DNA of 64,000 nt, taken from assembly GCA_033807695.1 (NCBI GenBank), contig CM066311.1, positions 310,001 to 374,000 on the forward strand, given 5' to 3'. Shown in pieces: positions 10,693-22,449 of this stretch (positions are counted from its first letter, which is position 1; the number at the start of each line of letters is the position of its first letter). Made by a program: the position numbers and the translations under genes. The stretch comes from Daedaleopsis sinensis. Taxonomy: Eukaryota > Basidiomycota > Agaricomycetes > Polyporales > Polyporaceae. The notes beneath the pieces are model-generated. The model worked only from the letters and a program-made list of their open reading frames with translations. It had not been told where the DNA came from and searched no databases.

Positions 10693-10883
10693 GTCGTGTT
10701 GGTCGTGAAGTTGTGAGAAAGGGAGGGATATCGCGTCGTAGGTGTAGACCCGAACGGGAGGCGTCGACACGCTTTTGTACAAGGTTTCTTAGCGCCATAC
10801 CATGAGCATATGTCGTCGAGAAGCGCATTCTAGGTACTCACTCACAGCCAGCTCAGCCATCCCTGCACGTCTCTGCGGGCGAA

Positions 10884-10920
10884 CGCATGACATGCGCAGC
10901 CCTCCGGCGAGATCCAATGA
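10884..10920 (-). promoter_or_regulatory. Conserved 5' element shared by two DUF6699 genes, copy A
   Basis: On the minus strand this reads tcattggatctcgccggagg followed by gctgcgcatgtcatgcg, and contains the palindrome cgcatg-t-catgcg. A close relative lies about 210 bp upstream of DUF6699-2. Both are followed downstream by a gtgagt donor-like site, so the element could be a promoter motif or an eroded 5' exon (both copies can be read as AAH-x-MR). Confidence 0.4.
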
Positions 10921-10929
10921 AGGTCACGG

Positions 10930-12550
10930 CCGATTGGGCGATTGAGTGCGAGGACTGGCCCATAGATGGGAGGTAGCGACCTTTCAAGTGCAGGCGGCTT
11001 CCGGACAAGGCTTCAGATGGGCGGGGGGCTGTACTCCGGCGTGCACAGATACCCTATGCTCCGGGCGGGCGGGGAGAAAGCGGGCGCAAAATGTGGGCGG
11101 GGCGGCTGCGTGCATCATGGGAACGACAGGTTGCGTGAACACAGGAAGTCGATATCGTCCAATGCACCACGAACAGCGAGAATGATCGTAACTGCTGGAT
11201 GAGGTATTCAGTGCCACTTGCGAAGCAGTCGCGGAGAAGGATAACAGGAGCTTGATTACTGGACCGGGGCCGAACCCGATCGGCATGAGCAGGGTGCTCG
11301 GCTTCAAAGGATGCCATATTGGATACACCTGTGTCGCAAAAGGTCAGCGTATTCTGCAAAGACAAGTACAAGGTACTGAAGTTATCGACAGTCGAGACTT
11401 GCATCCCTAAGTCGGCTTTGCGGGATGTCAAATGAGAGTCATAGTAAGTTAGAATAGCAATCAGAGATACTGCGAGGCAGTGTCATAGTCAAGGTTCCCC
11501 AACCATGGACATACATGCGCCAATGTGGCCACAAGCTGATCCGCCGGTCCTCCCCGTAAAACCGATGAGCTCGTAGCACTGCGCACAGAGAGTTCGACAG
11601 CGGGCTGACACGTCATGCTGTCAATTCTCTCACCTTTCCGCCTGGATGAGGCTGCGCAGGTACAGTGGCACCAACGACGACGCTCAGGGTGCGCAGTGTT
11701 CGGTAGGAGAGACGTGTCAACATCAGGGCCGCCCAGTTATGAGCAACAGAGTTTGGCAGAGCGGAGTATGAGTCGGCGATGTAAAGTCTATTGCGTAGCG
11801 AGTGAGCGAGAATAGTAACATGGCAGGACATAGCTCCTATCAACCTCGATTCGTATAACTCTACTCCAGCATTGCACAACACAAAACCTGAGCATGCGCG
11901 TCTTCTCGCCGTGACAGGTACTCGCATGTTGCCCAATCATCCTCCATCGCGTAGGTGAGCGGGGAAGACTTTCTCCAGTATGCGACTTCCGGTCAAGTGT
12001 TCTCTTTGCCCAGACAATGGGAACTTTGTAGATCGGGCCGGGGAGCAGCGGGACCTGATAGCGCGCAAGCTCGAAGCTTAGAGCTACGAGTACTACTCAC
12101 CTAAGACCTTTCCATAGATCATGCCTCTCTGAAGCTCCAACATCGGTGGATCGTTCAGTCCCAGATGTTTTTCGATGACGACTCGGATTGTCCGAGCATG
12201 CGAATCCGGGGAAGGCACAGTATCAGAGCAGCTTCAAGATCAAGCTAGCAAGATACCATTCATCACCAGGAAAGAGTCGCAGCAGGGTATAGTGAAGCAA
12301 CTAGACTCTAGAGGACCATAGTGATGGTTGAAGACTGAGTACATACTGAAGCTCAAGCGTCGGGGCGCCAGTTGCCAGCGGATGCCACGTCTAGATTAGG
12401 AAATGGCCATCAGTGTCGGCCGACATCGCCGTGGACGTTGTAGAACAACACCTTTGAACGCAATACGAGTACAATTGGGAGTACTATATATACAAATGAC
12501 CATACAAGCTGTGCAAGCAGTATCATAATAGTTATTCCGAGAGATCCGAA
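10930..12550. other. Intergenic stretch with no recognised gene
   Basis: I see only short frames without motifs here. It separates the convergent or tandem ends of HET-1 (stop at 12554) and the upstream side of DUF6699-1. No repeat, RNA gene or transposon remnant could be recognised by eye. Confidence 0.4.
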
Positions 12551-12553
12551 GGC

Positions 12554-15500
12554 TCAGCACAAGAGTACATCTCGCTCATGCAGATCACCCAGAACATGCA
12601 TCCCTTTCGTTCCGAAGCTCTCCGGGTCTAGTGATATCCGGTCAAGAATACACGAGCAGATGTAGCTCATACGTAGAACACCAGGTGATTCTAGCAGGGA
12701 GCTGGGCTCTCCGTCCGAACAAACCGCGGCGCATGCAATGGTTCGATGGACATGTGTCACCAGCTGGTCTCTCGAGATAAACAAGAGCCCGACAATCTGC
12801 TTCGAGCCCCACAGCTCAGATTGAGTCATCGACGAGTCCGTAAATATGTGGACTTGCAGCATGAAGTTCGTCTTTGTCTCGGGGTGCGTAACAAGGAAGA
12901 AGGTGCCAGTGTGCCAGGGGTTTCCACTGCTCGGTGTGATCTCGAACTGGATGGGTTCGTGGAAAAAGGCGACTATATAGCTTGCTGACAGACCATCCTC
13001 AGTGCAGACTGCTGCACTGGTGTCTCCTGGACGGATGCGATGTTTGTCGACTGCGCTTGCTAAGCTTCGTGGAGCCCATCGGTATCCCGGAAGCCGCAGT
13101 CGAGGCCTCGAGTACATCGGAAGACTCTTGGACACTTCTTGCATCTGCATCAGACACGCCTTCATACGTCTCTCCGCTGCGTCTGGGCCTGTAATCGAAA
13201 GCAGCAGGTTGACGTCAAGAGGGAGTAGGCCTGAGACTGCGATTATCTCATCCTCGGGTTTGCTGGTCGAGCGTAGACGGAGGAGGTCGATCACTTCGCC
13301 GAGCTGGAGTTTACTGCGTTTTCCTCCTCGGAGCTCTTCGCGGACGGAGAGCAGAGGAAGATGTGGAGACGACTCAGGTGCGTATAGCCACAAGAGCGGG
13401 TCATGACGGGATTTGCCTGCGTCAAGAGAGCCATCGGAGGTCTCCATGCCCAGGTCTTCCTCGATGCCTACTGGTCCTTCAATGAACTCGAAGTACAGCT
13501 GTCGGGCCAGGATGCCTTCTTGTAGCGTCCACACTCGTCGGACCCATCCTGAGATCTCCATATAGAATATGTTCTCTTGCCACGAGTTGGACTTCGCACA
13601 CCGCAATCGAATGCACTCGTCGAACACAAGTACCTTTGCTGCATCCCGGTATGTCTTGCCCATAAGCCTGATCGCATGCTTGCGGTAGCTGCTGAGATCC
13701 GGGATGCAGAGCGAATCCATCCAGAAAGCGCCTAGAGAATCCGGAGCTAGGTTCCTCGTGTGGCTAGCGATTCGCGCGACCTGACAGGTCGGCAGGCCAA
13801 CCTCGGTAGTGCTCCCTAGTCCATCGGCCCATACGTGCGAGATAGCGACGTAGGTGCCGTCCTCGGCGGGACAGACACGCAGATGGTCTCCTTCATACAC
13901 AACAGCGGGAACAATGCCCTTCGATAGCAACCCCACGACCTCGTCAAGCGAAGGCTTGATGTATGCGCACTTGCAAGATGGATTCACGTGTCGTATGGCG
14001 TACGTCCTCGGGTCTATAGCGTAGAAAACGCATGCTTCCTCCGTGCACTTCCTATGCTCAGTCGGGTCGTTCCGGACGATGGGCGGGACCTGAAGGAACT
14101 GAGAGAGTCGAGGAATGTCCCATAAGTTCATGAAGGATTCCGAGATTGTGTGAGGGCACCACCCGGCCTCGCGCATCATCTTCTTCGCAAAGCTCACCGC
14201 CACGAAGTGGAACTGCCGCCCTCCCTTGGACCGGAAACTTTCCCGCAAGCCCTCCATCTCCGGAAGTACTGCCCACATGCAATATACGACCCCACAAAGA
14301 GGTACAATCGCAAGCGTCACCGCTCCTATGATATCCGCGATGTCGTCCTTGCTGTAGCCCGCACGAGCGAACGCGCTAGAGTTTATCCAAGCCTCTTCGT
14401 CCAAGGCGTTCAGCGCTCGATGCAAGAGGCTCGCGATCGCTCGTCCAATTTCCAGGCGCGCCTCGCACTCTCCTCGCTGGAGATAATCTTGATATAGAGT
14501 GGTCTGAAGCTCGACGAGAAAGCGGAGAATACGTGTTCCTGAGATAACGGTCTGTCCGTCCGAAGGTCGCTGCTCAAGGAACATTGCTTCGGGGATCCGC
14601 ATACGCGTGACAGCTTCATAGAGCCCGAATATCATCGTGGTGACCCAGAGCGCTGCATCACTACGCATGGACCGAATGTTTCCTGTACGACGGATCCAAG
14701 TATAACCTCCTAGTGTCGGTGAGAAGGGGTAGCCATCGTGAGCTGCGCCGAACCAGGGAATGTCGACAGGAATTCCAAAGGTAGATCCGTGGGCGGTGAC
14801 GCACGGGCAATCGGCCGTTGTACAAGGATGCAGGGTCGCGGTGGGCTGTATATAGTCCTCTTTGCCTACTCACAAAGTCAGATCTCACAGTATCTGGTTA
14901 TCGGGTGAGTATTATGTTAGATTACTCACCAAAGAGCAATCTCGAGCCAGGCTGCTCATGTACAGAGGCTTTCGACCATGGCATCGGGGACCACTTGTTC
15001 GTAAGCGTCCTGCGGATACACTCGGACCTCCAGAACAGCCGTAGAACGTCCAGAACCAGCGCTTGGTAGAGATGAACGTCCGACACGTCCACCTTCCCTC
15101 CTGATCGAGGAAGACCGCATGTGACGTGATACTCCTCGGGTACTGTCGTCGCAAAGGCACCCGCGGCGATAAAATCAAGCATAGATTCTCGATCCAGTCT
15201 GATGTTACCCCACTCGACCGGGATACTGTGGAGATCCCCGACCGAGTACCTATCGGCGAGGAGAGTAACCAGCGTTCCGAAGCACTCGGGAAGCCGCAGG
15301 AGACCACTTCCCTTCTCAAATATTGTGTCTAGTAGGGAGCAGTTCGTCGGGATAGAAGGAGGTGGATGCTTAGTCTTCAGGTGTCGGACACAGTCCTGAT
15401 AGAGGCGATAATGGACATCTAGCGGGTTAATGCAAAAGTCTACAGAGGTGCCAGGAGTCGGCTCGAGTATGCGCGCCCAGGATATGTGCACAACTTCGAT

Positions 15501-15615
15501 AGTGGGCCAGTCGCTAGGAGTCAATTAGGAGTCAGCCACTGCCCGGATCATAATCTACACCGCGGCGTGACCCACGATAGGAATGGAAAGCTGGGTTCTT
15601 CGTCTCCACAGAATA
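12554..15615 (-). CDS. HET-domain protein 1 (heterokaryon-incompatibility type), 5' end unresolved
   Basis: HET-domain proteins trigger cell death in vegetative incompatibility and related fungal self/non-self responses. Exons supported by phase and by HET-2: 15615-15576, 15513-14930 and 14865-12554; at least one more 5' exon is expected. The N-terminal ~470 residues (DVHYRLYQDC, DIPWFGAAHDGYPFSPTL) match HET-2 and have no name I recognise. Next comes a Cys/His patch, CTEEACVF then HVNPSCKCAY, that could bind zinc. The HET core follows: YVAISHVWADGLG, FWMDSLCIP, GKTYRDAAKVLVFDECIR, then VRRVWTLQEG. An LRLRSTSKPEDEIIAVSGL motif lies further on. The 64-nt intron at 14866-14929 is absent from HET-2. 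From exon 15513 on, the model gives about 955 residues. Confidence 0.85.
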
Positions 15616-16542
15616 CTAGCTGAATGAAATGTTAAACAAGATGATCGACTCTCAGTCAAGATCCACGGTAATGTCTGTTGCGGCTACGTACCATCGTAGC
15701 AGCAGACGAGGACAAGGCGGAGAAGAACAGTCCGCAAGTAAGCAGTACTCAGTAAGTACTGCCAGCAGATTCGTGTCTACCACAGAGAGGGCGTCAAGTT
15801 CGGGATCGGGCCGAGATCGGACTCGCCCGGAGCCTGGATATCCGAGTTGACTATAGCGATCAAAGCTGTTCCAGCTTTTACTACGTTCTTCGCAGATACG
15901 AGAAATAGTAGGTGGGGGACAGATGGAGTTGTCATCGCCGCGAGGCTTACGACGGTGGAGGATGATCTGTTTGGGTGCTTGTTGGTGTACTGCCGCTGCT
16001 GCTGTCACTGTGAATTGCGATGTCTAGCTATGCTCATAATGTAGAAGCTTTAAGGAAGCTTTGATTTGGAGTATAGACCTGAGAGCTGAGGACGTGTGAT
16101 AGTAGACGCATTTGGAGTCGAAGTGATACGTATAAGACATGCACTACACTATCGGACGAAGTCGTCACTGTGGCCATGTCTCCGACGTAGCAGCAAGGAT
16201 TGAGAGGTGATGCGGTGGAGTGGGTCGTGGAGTTAAGATAAATATAGAGAGCGGAGTGTTGGTGGTTAAACATCACTTATGAGAACAGTACAGTAAGGAG
16301 CGTGACTGTAGCATATAGTAACGAGTGCGATGACACAAAAAGCTACTCCAGAGAGCAGGAGTACAGAGCGGGTAGACATACAGCAGCACTTGTGATCGTC
16401 CATTGTGCGAGTGTTCGTCGTTAGGTAGGCCACACTTAAGGGCGAGAGAGCAAGGTAGGTGATGATACAGGGAGTCAGAGGACCTGGAAGTGCACCCCGA
16501 TTAGTGAGCTCATATACTATCATCATAGATGAGTAGCTCACC
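15616..16542. other. 5' region of HET-1 with probable further small exons
   Basis: By analogy with HET-2, earlier minus-strand HET-1 exons should lie here. A candidate ends at about 15680 (a gatg|gtacgt donor matching the HET-2 exon that ends catg|gtaagc), and the splice to 15615 keeps phase. The more upstream exons cannot be fixed. The rest, to the DUF6699-2 stop codon at 16543, shows nothing I recognise. Confidence 0.35.
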
Positions 16543-17556
16543 TTATTTACGAGGACCGATGAGAACGCGATACGTTGACTTTCCCTCTCCGCTTTCCTCC
16601 ACTAGACCGCCGAAGAACGACGCACCCTGCGGGAATAAGTCGATATTCCGGAGAACATCGACATCCGGCCTGCTGTCGTCCTCCCCTTGAAGCCGGTATG
16701 GCCGTTCCGCCTTCGCGGCGCCATAGCGCACCATTCCCGGGCATAGCGCAGTATCCTCCAAGAGTTCGTACATATTCTCACCAATCGCCTTGAGCACGTC
16801 CGCGATGGTGAGAGGGCTTCCGTCCAAACCTGACGGGAGCACGTTGACGGTCCAATTGTCGCTCCCGTCTGGCGCCAGGAAGTACAAAGTGCAGCACTTC
16901 TTCCCTGATACGAACGCCCGTGCGTTGAGAGCATGTTCAGGTGCACCATTCGACCATGGTTGAACGCGGATGTCCCACTGCGATGAGATCTGGAGGTACC
17001 TAGACAAGTCGGACGTAGGTTCCGGGGAAGGCGAGGGGGACGGAAAGAGCGGTGGAGAAGGAGACAAAGACTTCAAAGGGATGACGGCGCAGTGGACGGA
17101 GGGCGTGATGGGGGCCACAGGCGATTGCGGCGAGTTGACTGGGGTTGGGGTCGGAGGCGGGGCAGACCGCGCTCCTGTGCCATGAGAAGGAGGAGAGTAG
17201 AAGGAGCGACTCTCTCTCTCCGACTCGCTCTCTCGTCGGGAGGAGTACTGCGTGGTCTGGAGAGCGCCCACGTGAGAAACGCCAGAACCACTCGGAATGG
17301 GGGGGTCATCCTGGTACCGTGCGAGCGGCGGTGAGAGCGGTGGTTCGTAGGAAATAATGTGCTCCCTGATGTTCTCGTCGAAATGAACACGAGAATGGGG
17401 AGGATACTGGACGGGCATGTTGGGCTGGACCCGAGGGCGGTCACCGAGGTGAGCTTGAGCTTGAGGGTGGTGAGAGTAAGCGATCGCCTGCCCCCTGAGA
17501 GCGTAAGCATTGCGAATCGCGTCCCCATGCGAGACTAAATATGGGTGGGACGCCAT
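16543..17556 (-). CDS. DUF6699-domain protein 2 (337 aa)
   Basis: Intronless, with an ATG at 17556. Residues 1-185 are disordered, rich in Pro, Ser, His and Arg, with runs such as RRESESERESRS. The DUF6699 domain covers about residues 190-335: WDIRVQPW, KKCCTLYFLAPDGSDNWTVN, LTIADVLKAIGENMYELLED, RYGAAKAERPYR, then VLRNIDLFPQGASFFGGLVE and YRVLIGP. It is closest in style to DUF6699-1 (both have a V-L-R/F-R-N-(V/I)-D-L signature), which fits a local duplication with HET-1 now between the two. Function is unknown for the family. Confidence 0.82.
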   Translation of the reverse strand: MASHPYLVSHGDAIRNAYALRGQAIAYSHHPQAQAHLGDRPRVQPNMPVQYPPHSRVHFDENIREHIISYEPPLSPPLARYQDDPPIPSGSGVSHVGALQTTQYSSRRESESERESRSFYSPPSHGTGARSAPPPTPTPVNSPQSPVAPITPSVHCAVIPLKSLSPSPPLFPSPSPSPEPTSDLSRYLQISSQWDIRVQPWSNGAPEHALNARAFVSGKKCCTLYFLAPDGSDNWTVNVLPSGLDGSPLTIADVLKAIGENMYELLEDTALCPGMVRYGAAKAERPYRLQGEDDSRPDVDVLRNIDLFPQGASFFGGLVEESGEGKSTYRVLIGPRK

Positions 17557-17765
17557 GTCGTTAGAAGTCGTGATTATATTTCAAGAAGGGTAGGAAGGTA
17601 TGAAGAGTGAGAAATCGTGGCAGGGGGAAAAGGCGGGAGGGCAGGATAGTGTCCGCTTTTGTAGACGAGTCATTGACGCCGCCGAATACGAATATATCGA
17701 AATCATGCACACTCACCCGCTTCGGGCCAGCTTCAGGGACAGATGCAGCCAACTCTAGAAGCAGG

Positions 17766-17799
17766 CGCATGAAATGCGCAGCCTCAGCGAACCCAAGGA
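17766..17799 (-). promoter_or_regulatory. Conserved 5' element shared by two DUF6699 genes, copy B
   Basis: The minus strand reads tccttgggttcgctgaggct then gcgcatttcatgcg, matching copy A in 16 of 17 positions over ggctgcgcatNtcatgcg. It lies about 210 bp upstream of the DUF6699-2 ATG. In this copy the frame is open (EAAHFMRLLLELAA) and ends at a gtgagt donor, so a short coding exon is an alternative. Confidence 0.4.
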
Positions 17800-17809
17800 C
17801 AGTCATAGT

Positions 17810-20800
17810 CGTTTCGGCAGCGATCCCAGATTGGAGTCTTGAAAAGGCAACTTACAACGCCCCCATGTCGGTGGGCAGTGTAAGAGCGCGCCCGACGGGC
17901 GGGAGGCTGTGCGTCGGGGCATATGGGCGACGACCTTCGACTGAGAACGGTGGGAAGTAGGACGGGTATGGCAGGGCTACTGTAGGTCCACCATGTGAAA
18001 GTCGCTGGCCACGGGCGGGGTGAATGAGAGCGGAGAGACCGCGGAGTCATTTCCCTATCTCTGCGGCATGAGTCAGACCAAACGCTCGTAGTGAAGCTCA
18101 GGAGCATCACATGGCTGGGGATCAGCGTATTCCTTTCCCACGTCTCGCTCGATGTAGAATCGGCCAGCAAAGCCTAACGAATCCCGCACGATAACATGTA
18201 GCAGTGTCTCGCTGGGACTAGACCAGTAATCTGTTGTGGTTGAGAGCAGTTCTAGAGCCACAACATAGCCTAATGGTAAGGCCAAGAACTTCTGTTAATA
18301 TGTCTACTGATAGTTACGGGCAGTGCGAACCTTGAAGTTGGAGCTCCAGAAATCGGCGTAAGGTGTAGCGCCCGCCGCCGGCATAATTAGGCGAACAGCC
18401 TCCCAAGTCCAAGCTCCGATTACTGATCCACAGAAATCGCTTGCACCCATCTGAAAGTAGCATGCACTGTAGAGACCCCTGCTCAGAGAAGCTGCTTTGT
18501 ACCCGTACACACTGAGATTACTGACTCACCGATACATTGACAGTGACCCCGCGACTAACTGAGCATGCTAGACTCGGCGTAATCTTGCCCGCCGGCAGGT
18601 TAAAGTTCATCAGTAGAGTCGACACTGCGAATCGCACTGCTAGTAGGGACTAGTGACTTTGGAAAAGGCCGGAGCATATCCTAGTACGGCGTTTACGCTG
18701 CGAAATAAGCTGCCGAGTGAGAAGATTTCAGCAGATGTGGTGGGAGAATTTAGACATACTCAAGCCATCCTATACATTCCCTGTAACAACTGAGCATGAG
18801 TAACGGGTTGCGAAGGTTCACCAGGTCTCGCGGGGCGTCCTGAGTCCATTGATAGATCTGTCTGGCCAAAGTTGGTATTTATGCACAATTCCGAAATTAT
18901 CACTGATATACGGAGGACTTTACGATGTAAGTCTGGAGGGTAGAGAGCGAAGTATCAGAAATTTGCGAAGGATCACAGATGGAACGAGTAGCACAGAGTA
19001 GAGTCAGAGAAACTATTGTCGTCACCGTTGACGTTGAATAAGTTGGCTACGTACTTAGCCGCAACTCGGTAATCCCGGGCCGCATTGCCGGTTACCGCCA
19101 CCGGCAGTAACGTCACGGTGACAGCGCAACAAGTTGAAGTTGTTGCTTACAACCGTCATGATGTTCGCGAACAGTGCTCAGACTTGCTGATCATTCAACA
19201 TCGAATCGTAGCGGAATATTGTTTCTTGCCTATGCGATTCGAACGGTGAGTATATTCTCAGTATCATACATCCATTGCCAGCATTATGCTATAGTACTAA
19301 GTCCCCGGCGGTTTTTGGCAGTTACTCTGGCGTTTGGAAGAAGCTTGAGGTCAAGCAGCCCTGCATCCACTGCAGGTTATGCTAACCGATATGCCCGGCG
19401 GTACACGATCTGCACAAGCTCTGTTAGGAATGTATTAATTCGAGATCGATACGGCACTGACGAAGCATCGTGAGTCTCATCTCGCTCGTCCCGAACATAT
19501 CCCGTTCTCGTGCACAACCCTCTAGTACAAGTACATGGGTTTTTTACCCTTATCTGGAGCGGGCTGAAAGTGAACCATCTTCTCAGTTATAGGAGCTGAG
19601 CTAGCACAGGGCAGCTCCCGGGGACGAAGGTCGCTGTATCCGGATACCACAGGTACGTGGACCAGAGGTACTGTTTGAATGTGTCAATTCACTCATCATT
19701 GCGCCGCCGCGCGCTCTCCCAACTCATAGTTAGTGTAGCACTGTTGCACCTGCATGGCGAGTGCGATGCGGATTGAACCTGTGACGCGTTCTAGGTGCCA
19801 CCTCCATACGTCCCTTGACCTTCTCATGACGAAGATGCTATCAAATGGGCAGGGATATCTGACGTTGTGATATGTGGTATGTGAGAGCTCTTCGGACCCT
19901 TGACCGAGTATCGTCAAGAGCGGCTTTGTGGTCTTACTTGTTGCCTCTATTCCAGTCCATCTCGGTCATCCACAAACAATATGATGTGTATAGCATTTAC
20001 CGCCCTCGTTACCACCCGTGAGTATTGACAGCCTTAGTCCTGGCACGGTCATACCTTGATCCATTCGGTCGTGGATGCATACGAGATTAAGTCGCCTACA
20101 CAAGCTTCCCGCATAGCCGCTGAGATCGCATGGACAACGATTGATGAGTAGATGCTCTCTCACGTTTATACGATAAGGTTCTAACGCAACCATCTCTACT
20201 CACACGATCGAAGGTGATGACTTCGCATAGAGTCCAGCTTTGTCGTTATATGGATACAATGCGTGGAGCCCCGAGGCGCAGCCTTGGACGTCCATAGTTG
20301 CCGTGCCTATGCAGAATTCGCGCAGTATGAGATGCATTCCCAAAGGTGCCCCATCTCGCTCACTGCCATATTACCAAAATATTGACCGCCATCTGTGACT
20401 TATTTTCTAGATCTTTACTACGAGAACGATCATGAACACCGCTGTGACTGCGTTAGACTCGTACCGGCGTTATCTCGCGGCGACTTCAGCCCCGCCGTGA
20501 TTAACATTTAAAAGGACCACGAACCAATGGCAGAGTGCAGAAGCTCATCTACAAAGGGAAGCATGAATGCGATTCCGGATGTCTCGCTGCTAACCGTGGT
20601 CTGACAGCACCGGTGATGAGTAGATGACGGCCGTAATTCTGCCTCTGTTGATTCTGAAGTCTATCCAGGTACCGGACTGGTCGGAAATACCATGTCTCCG
20701 GTCTCGAGAAAAGAGATTACCAGTCTCATCAAGAATACTCACCAGGAAGAATGTACTCAATCGCTCTAGGCCTAGTATCAAATGCCACCGGGAAACTACG

Positions 20801-21300
20801 TGAAAACGTTCAAATCCGCCATTACCGCAGCCCGGGATCTCTCAATGAAGGATGAACGTCCGGTGCTCCTTCGTCAGTCAAGCGGACACCCGTCCTCGCT
20901 GTTGTCATCACACTAGTTCAGCTGCTCTCGTACGAAAACTCTCGTTCGATCAAACGACGTGAATGTTTTGCTATCTTGATAGACTTCGTCAATGAAGCTA
21001 AATAGATTGTCTTCGAGGCATATTATTACATGAGTATAATAACGGTTCCTTGTGGATCATTAATCAGCTTCTGCCCGTCCGCCAGATGTAGCGCACACAT
21101 ACTCAGGCAGAGGATCGTGTCACCCTCCGAGCCTCCCGATCACGCAAGCCACACAGTCCCTGATAACCGAAGGCTGCTCCTCGCGCATCGTCAAAACACC
21201 GGGTCCACCGCCCGACGCCCGTCATCCCACCGACGCTCAAAGCACCCGCTTCCCAGCCAGACAAACGTCGGCCCGCGGACCTACCAGGGAATTGTGATCA
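17810..21300. other. Gene-poor stretch, no recognised gene
   Basis: Only short frames are present, none with a domain motif. Several actcac strings (minus-strand donor-like, for example 18524 and 20198) and possible branch sites occur, including a small frame near 20590-20781, but I could not link them into a coding model. No transposon ends or tandem repeats were seen. Confidence 0.35.
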
Positions 21301-21302
21301 CG

Positions 21303-22443
21303 TCACCGAACGCGCTCGACATTGTTCCCAGGGTGCCATGGGGCAGAGTGGTTCCCGAAGCAGACCCCCTTCTTCTCGCGAAGATGGCGCTGGAGGGCGT
21401 CGCGCCGGCTGAACACCTGGCCGCACCCCCCGACCATGCATTCTCCCTCGTAGGACTCCGTCGCGGTGCTTTCGGCGTTCGCAATGCGCTCCTCTGGGAC
21501 CTCGTTCTGGGCCGCCTGGCTGAGCGGTACACCGCAGCACGACCAGTACGCGACATCGGAAGGACGTGTATGCGTCGCCACGTGTCGCCTCAGGTCCTGT
21601 TTCCGACGTCCTTTCTGCACGTAAGTGCAGTAAGGACACTTCCATTCGTTCGGACGGAGATGTGGTGTGTAGGGAGTAGGCACAGCGGCATTGCGCCGAC
21701 GCGTCGTGAAGGTCGGCTGAGGTTGTGGTTGCGGTAGAAGGTCGACCGGGCATGGGTCATAGATCGGATAAGACTGAGAGAAGCCCCAAGGTTCGGACAC
21801 CGATCGGCGACGAGCGGAACCTGAGAAGGACATGGCGTCGGAGAGCTCCGGTGAGAGATGTGGGAAAGAGGTGTAATAACAGCTCGATAAGTCCGGCGAG
21901 GGAGGGGATGTCGCAGGAAGTGGATAGGCATTGGACCAGCCTTCTTCTATGCTCTGATATGCCATCGTTGACGGTGAATTGTCCGAGGGAGGTGGGATTA
22001 TAGGATCGCATGGTGCGCCAAGTGGAGGGGAGGTAGATGACTGTTGGATGCATAGCCCGGCTCGAGTAAGATGGTCCTGGGAATGCTGTATAGCTGTGTA
22101 CGACCTTGGGACGGTCACATATGGGTGGACAAGGGTGCCGGTGGTCACCCCGGGGAGAAATGTGGAAGACACATGTTGTCTGTGTGGTAATCAGAAGGTA
22201 GCAATGGATAGATGGGACTATTCCGACGCACTGCTCGTAATTGTGCCACCCTTCCATAGGCGAGACCAATGGATGAGTAGAACCGATATCACTCCAGGCG
22301 GCGGAGTGCGAACGACCGTCCGCATTTTGTCCTTCGCCGTCTGGCTCCAGTGGCACATAAGAGTAAGCTTCGTTGGGAGCCGTGTGCTCAGAGTCTGCAT
22401 GCGTGAGCAGATCGTCCGGACTAGAGAAGAAGTTGAAGCTCAT
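21303..22443 (-). CDS. C2H2 zinc-finger protein (362 aa, two exons)
   Basis: Probable DNA-binding regulator of a mushroom-type C2H2 group. Exon 1 (22443-22232) begins MSFNFFSSPDDLL; a 52-nt intron (22231-22180, gtgcgt..cag, phase 2) leads to exon 2 (22179-21303). The middle is Ser/Pro-rich and disordered. Two fingers close the protein: one at about residues 240-265 (KCPYCTYVQKG, then DLRRHVATH) and one at about 315-345 (CMVGGCGQVFSRRDALQRH, with a Cys in the last ligand place). Between them are WSCCGVPLSQA and an Ala/Glu-rich linker. The MVGGCG-x-FSRRDAL-x-RH ending is one I recall from many Agaricomycete paralogues. The upstream TTG that would extend the frame was rejected in favour of the ATG. 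Confidence 0.82.
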
Positions 22444-22449
22444 GGTGAG

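Noticed and set aside
15514..15524. TTG at 15524 as the start of HET-1
   Set aside because: TTG starts are not expected here, and comparison with HET-2 shows an intron acceptor (cctag) at 15514 instead.
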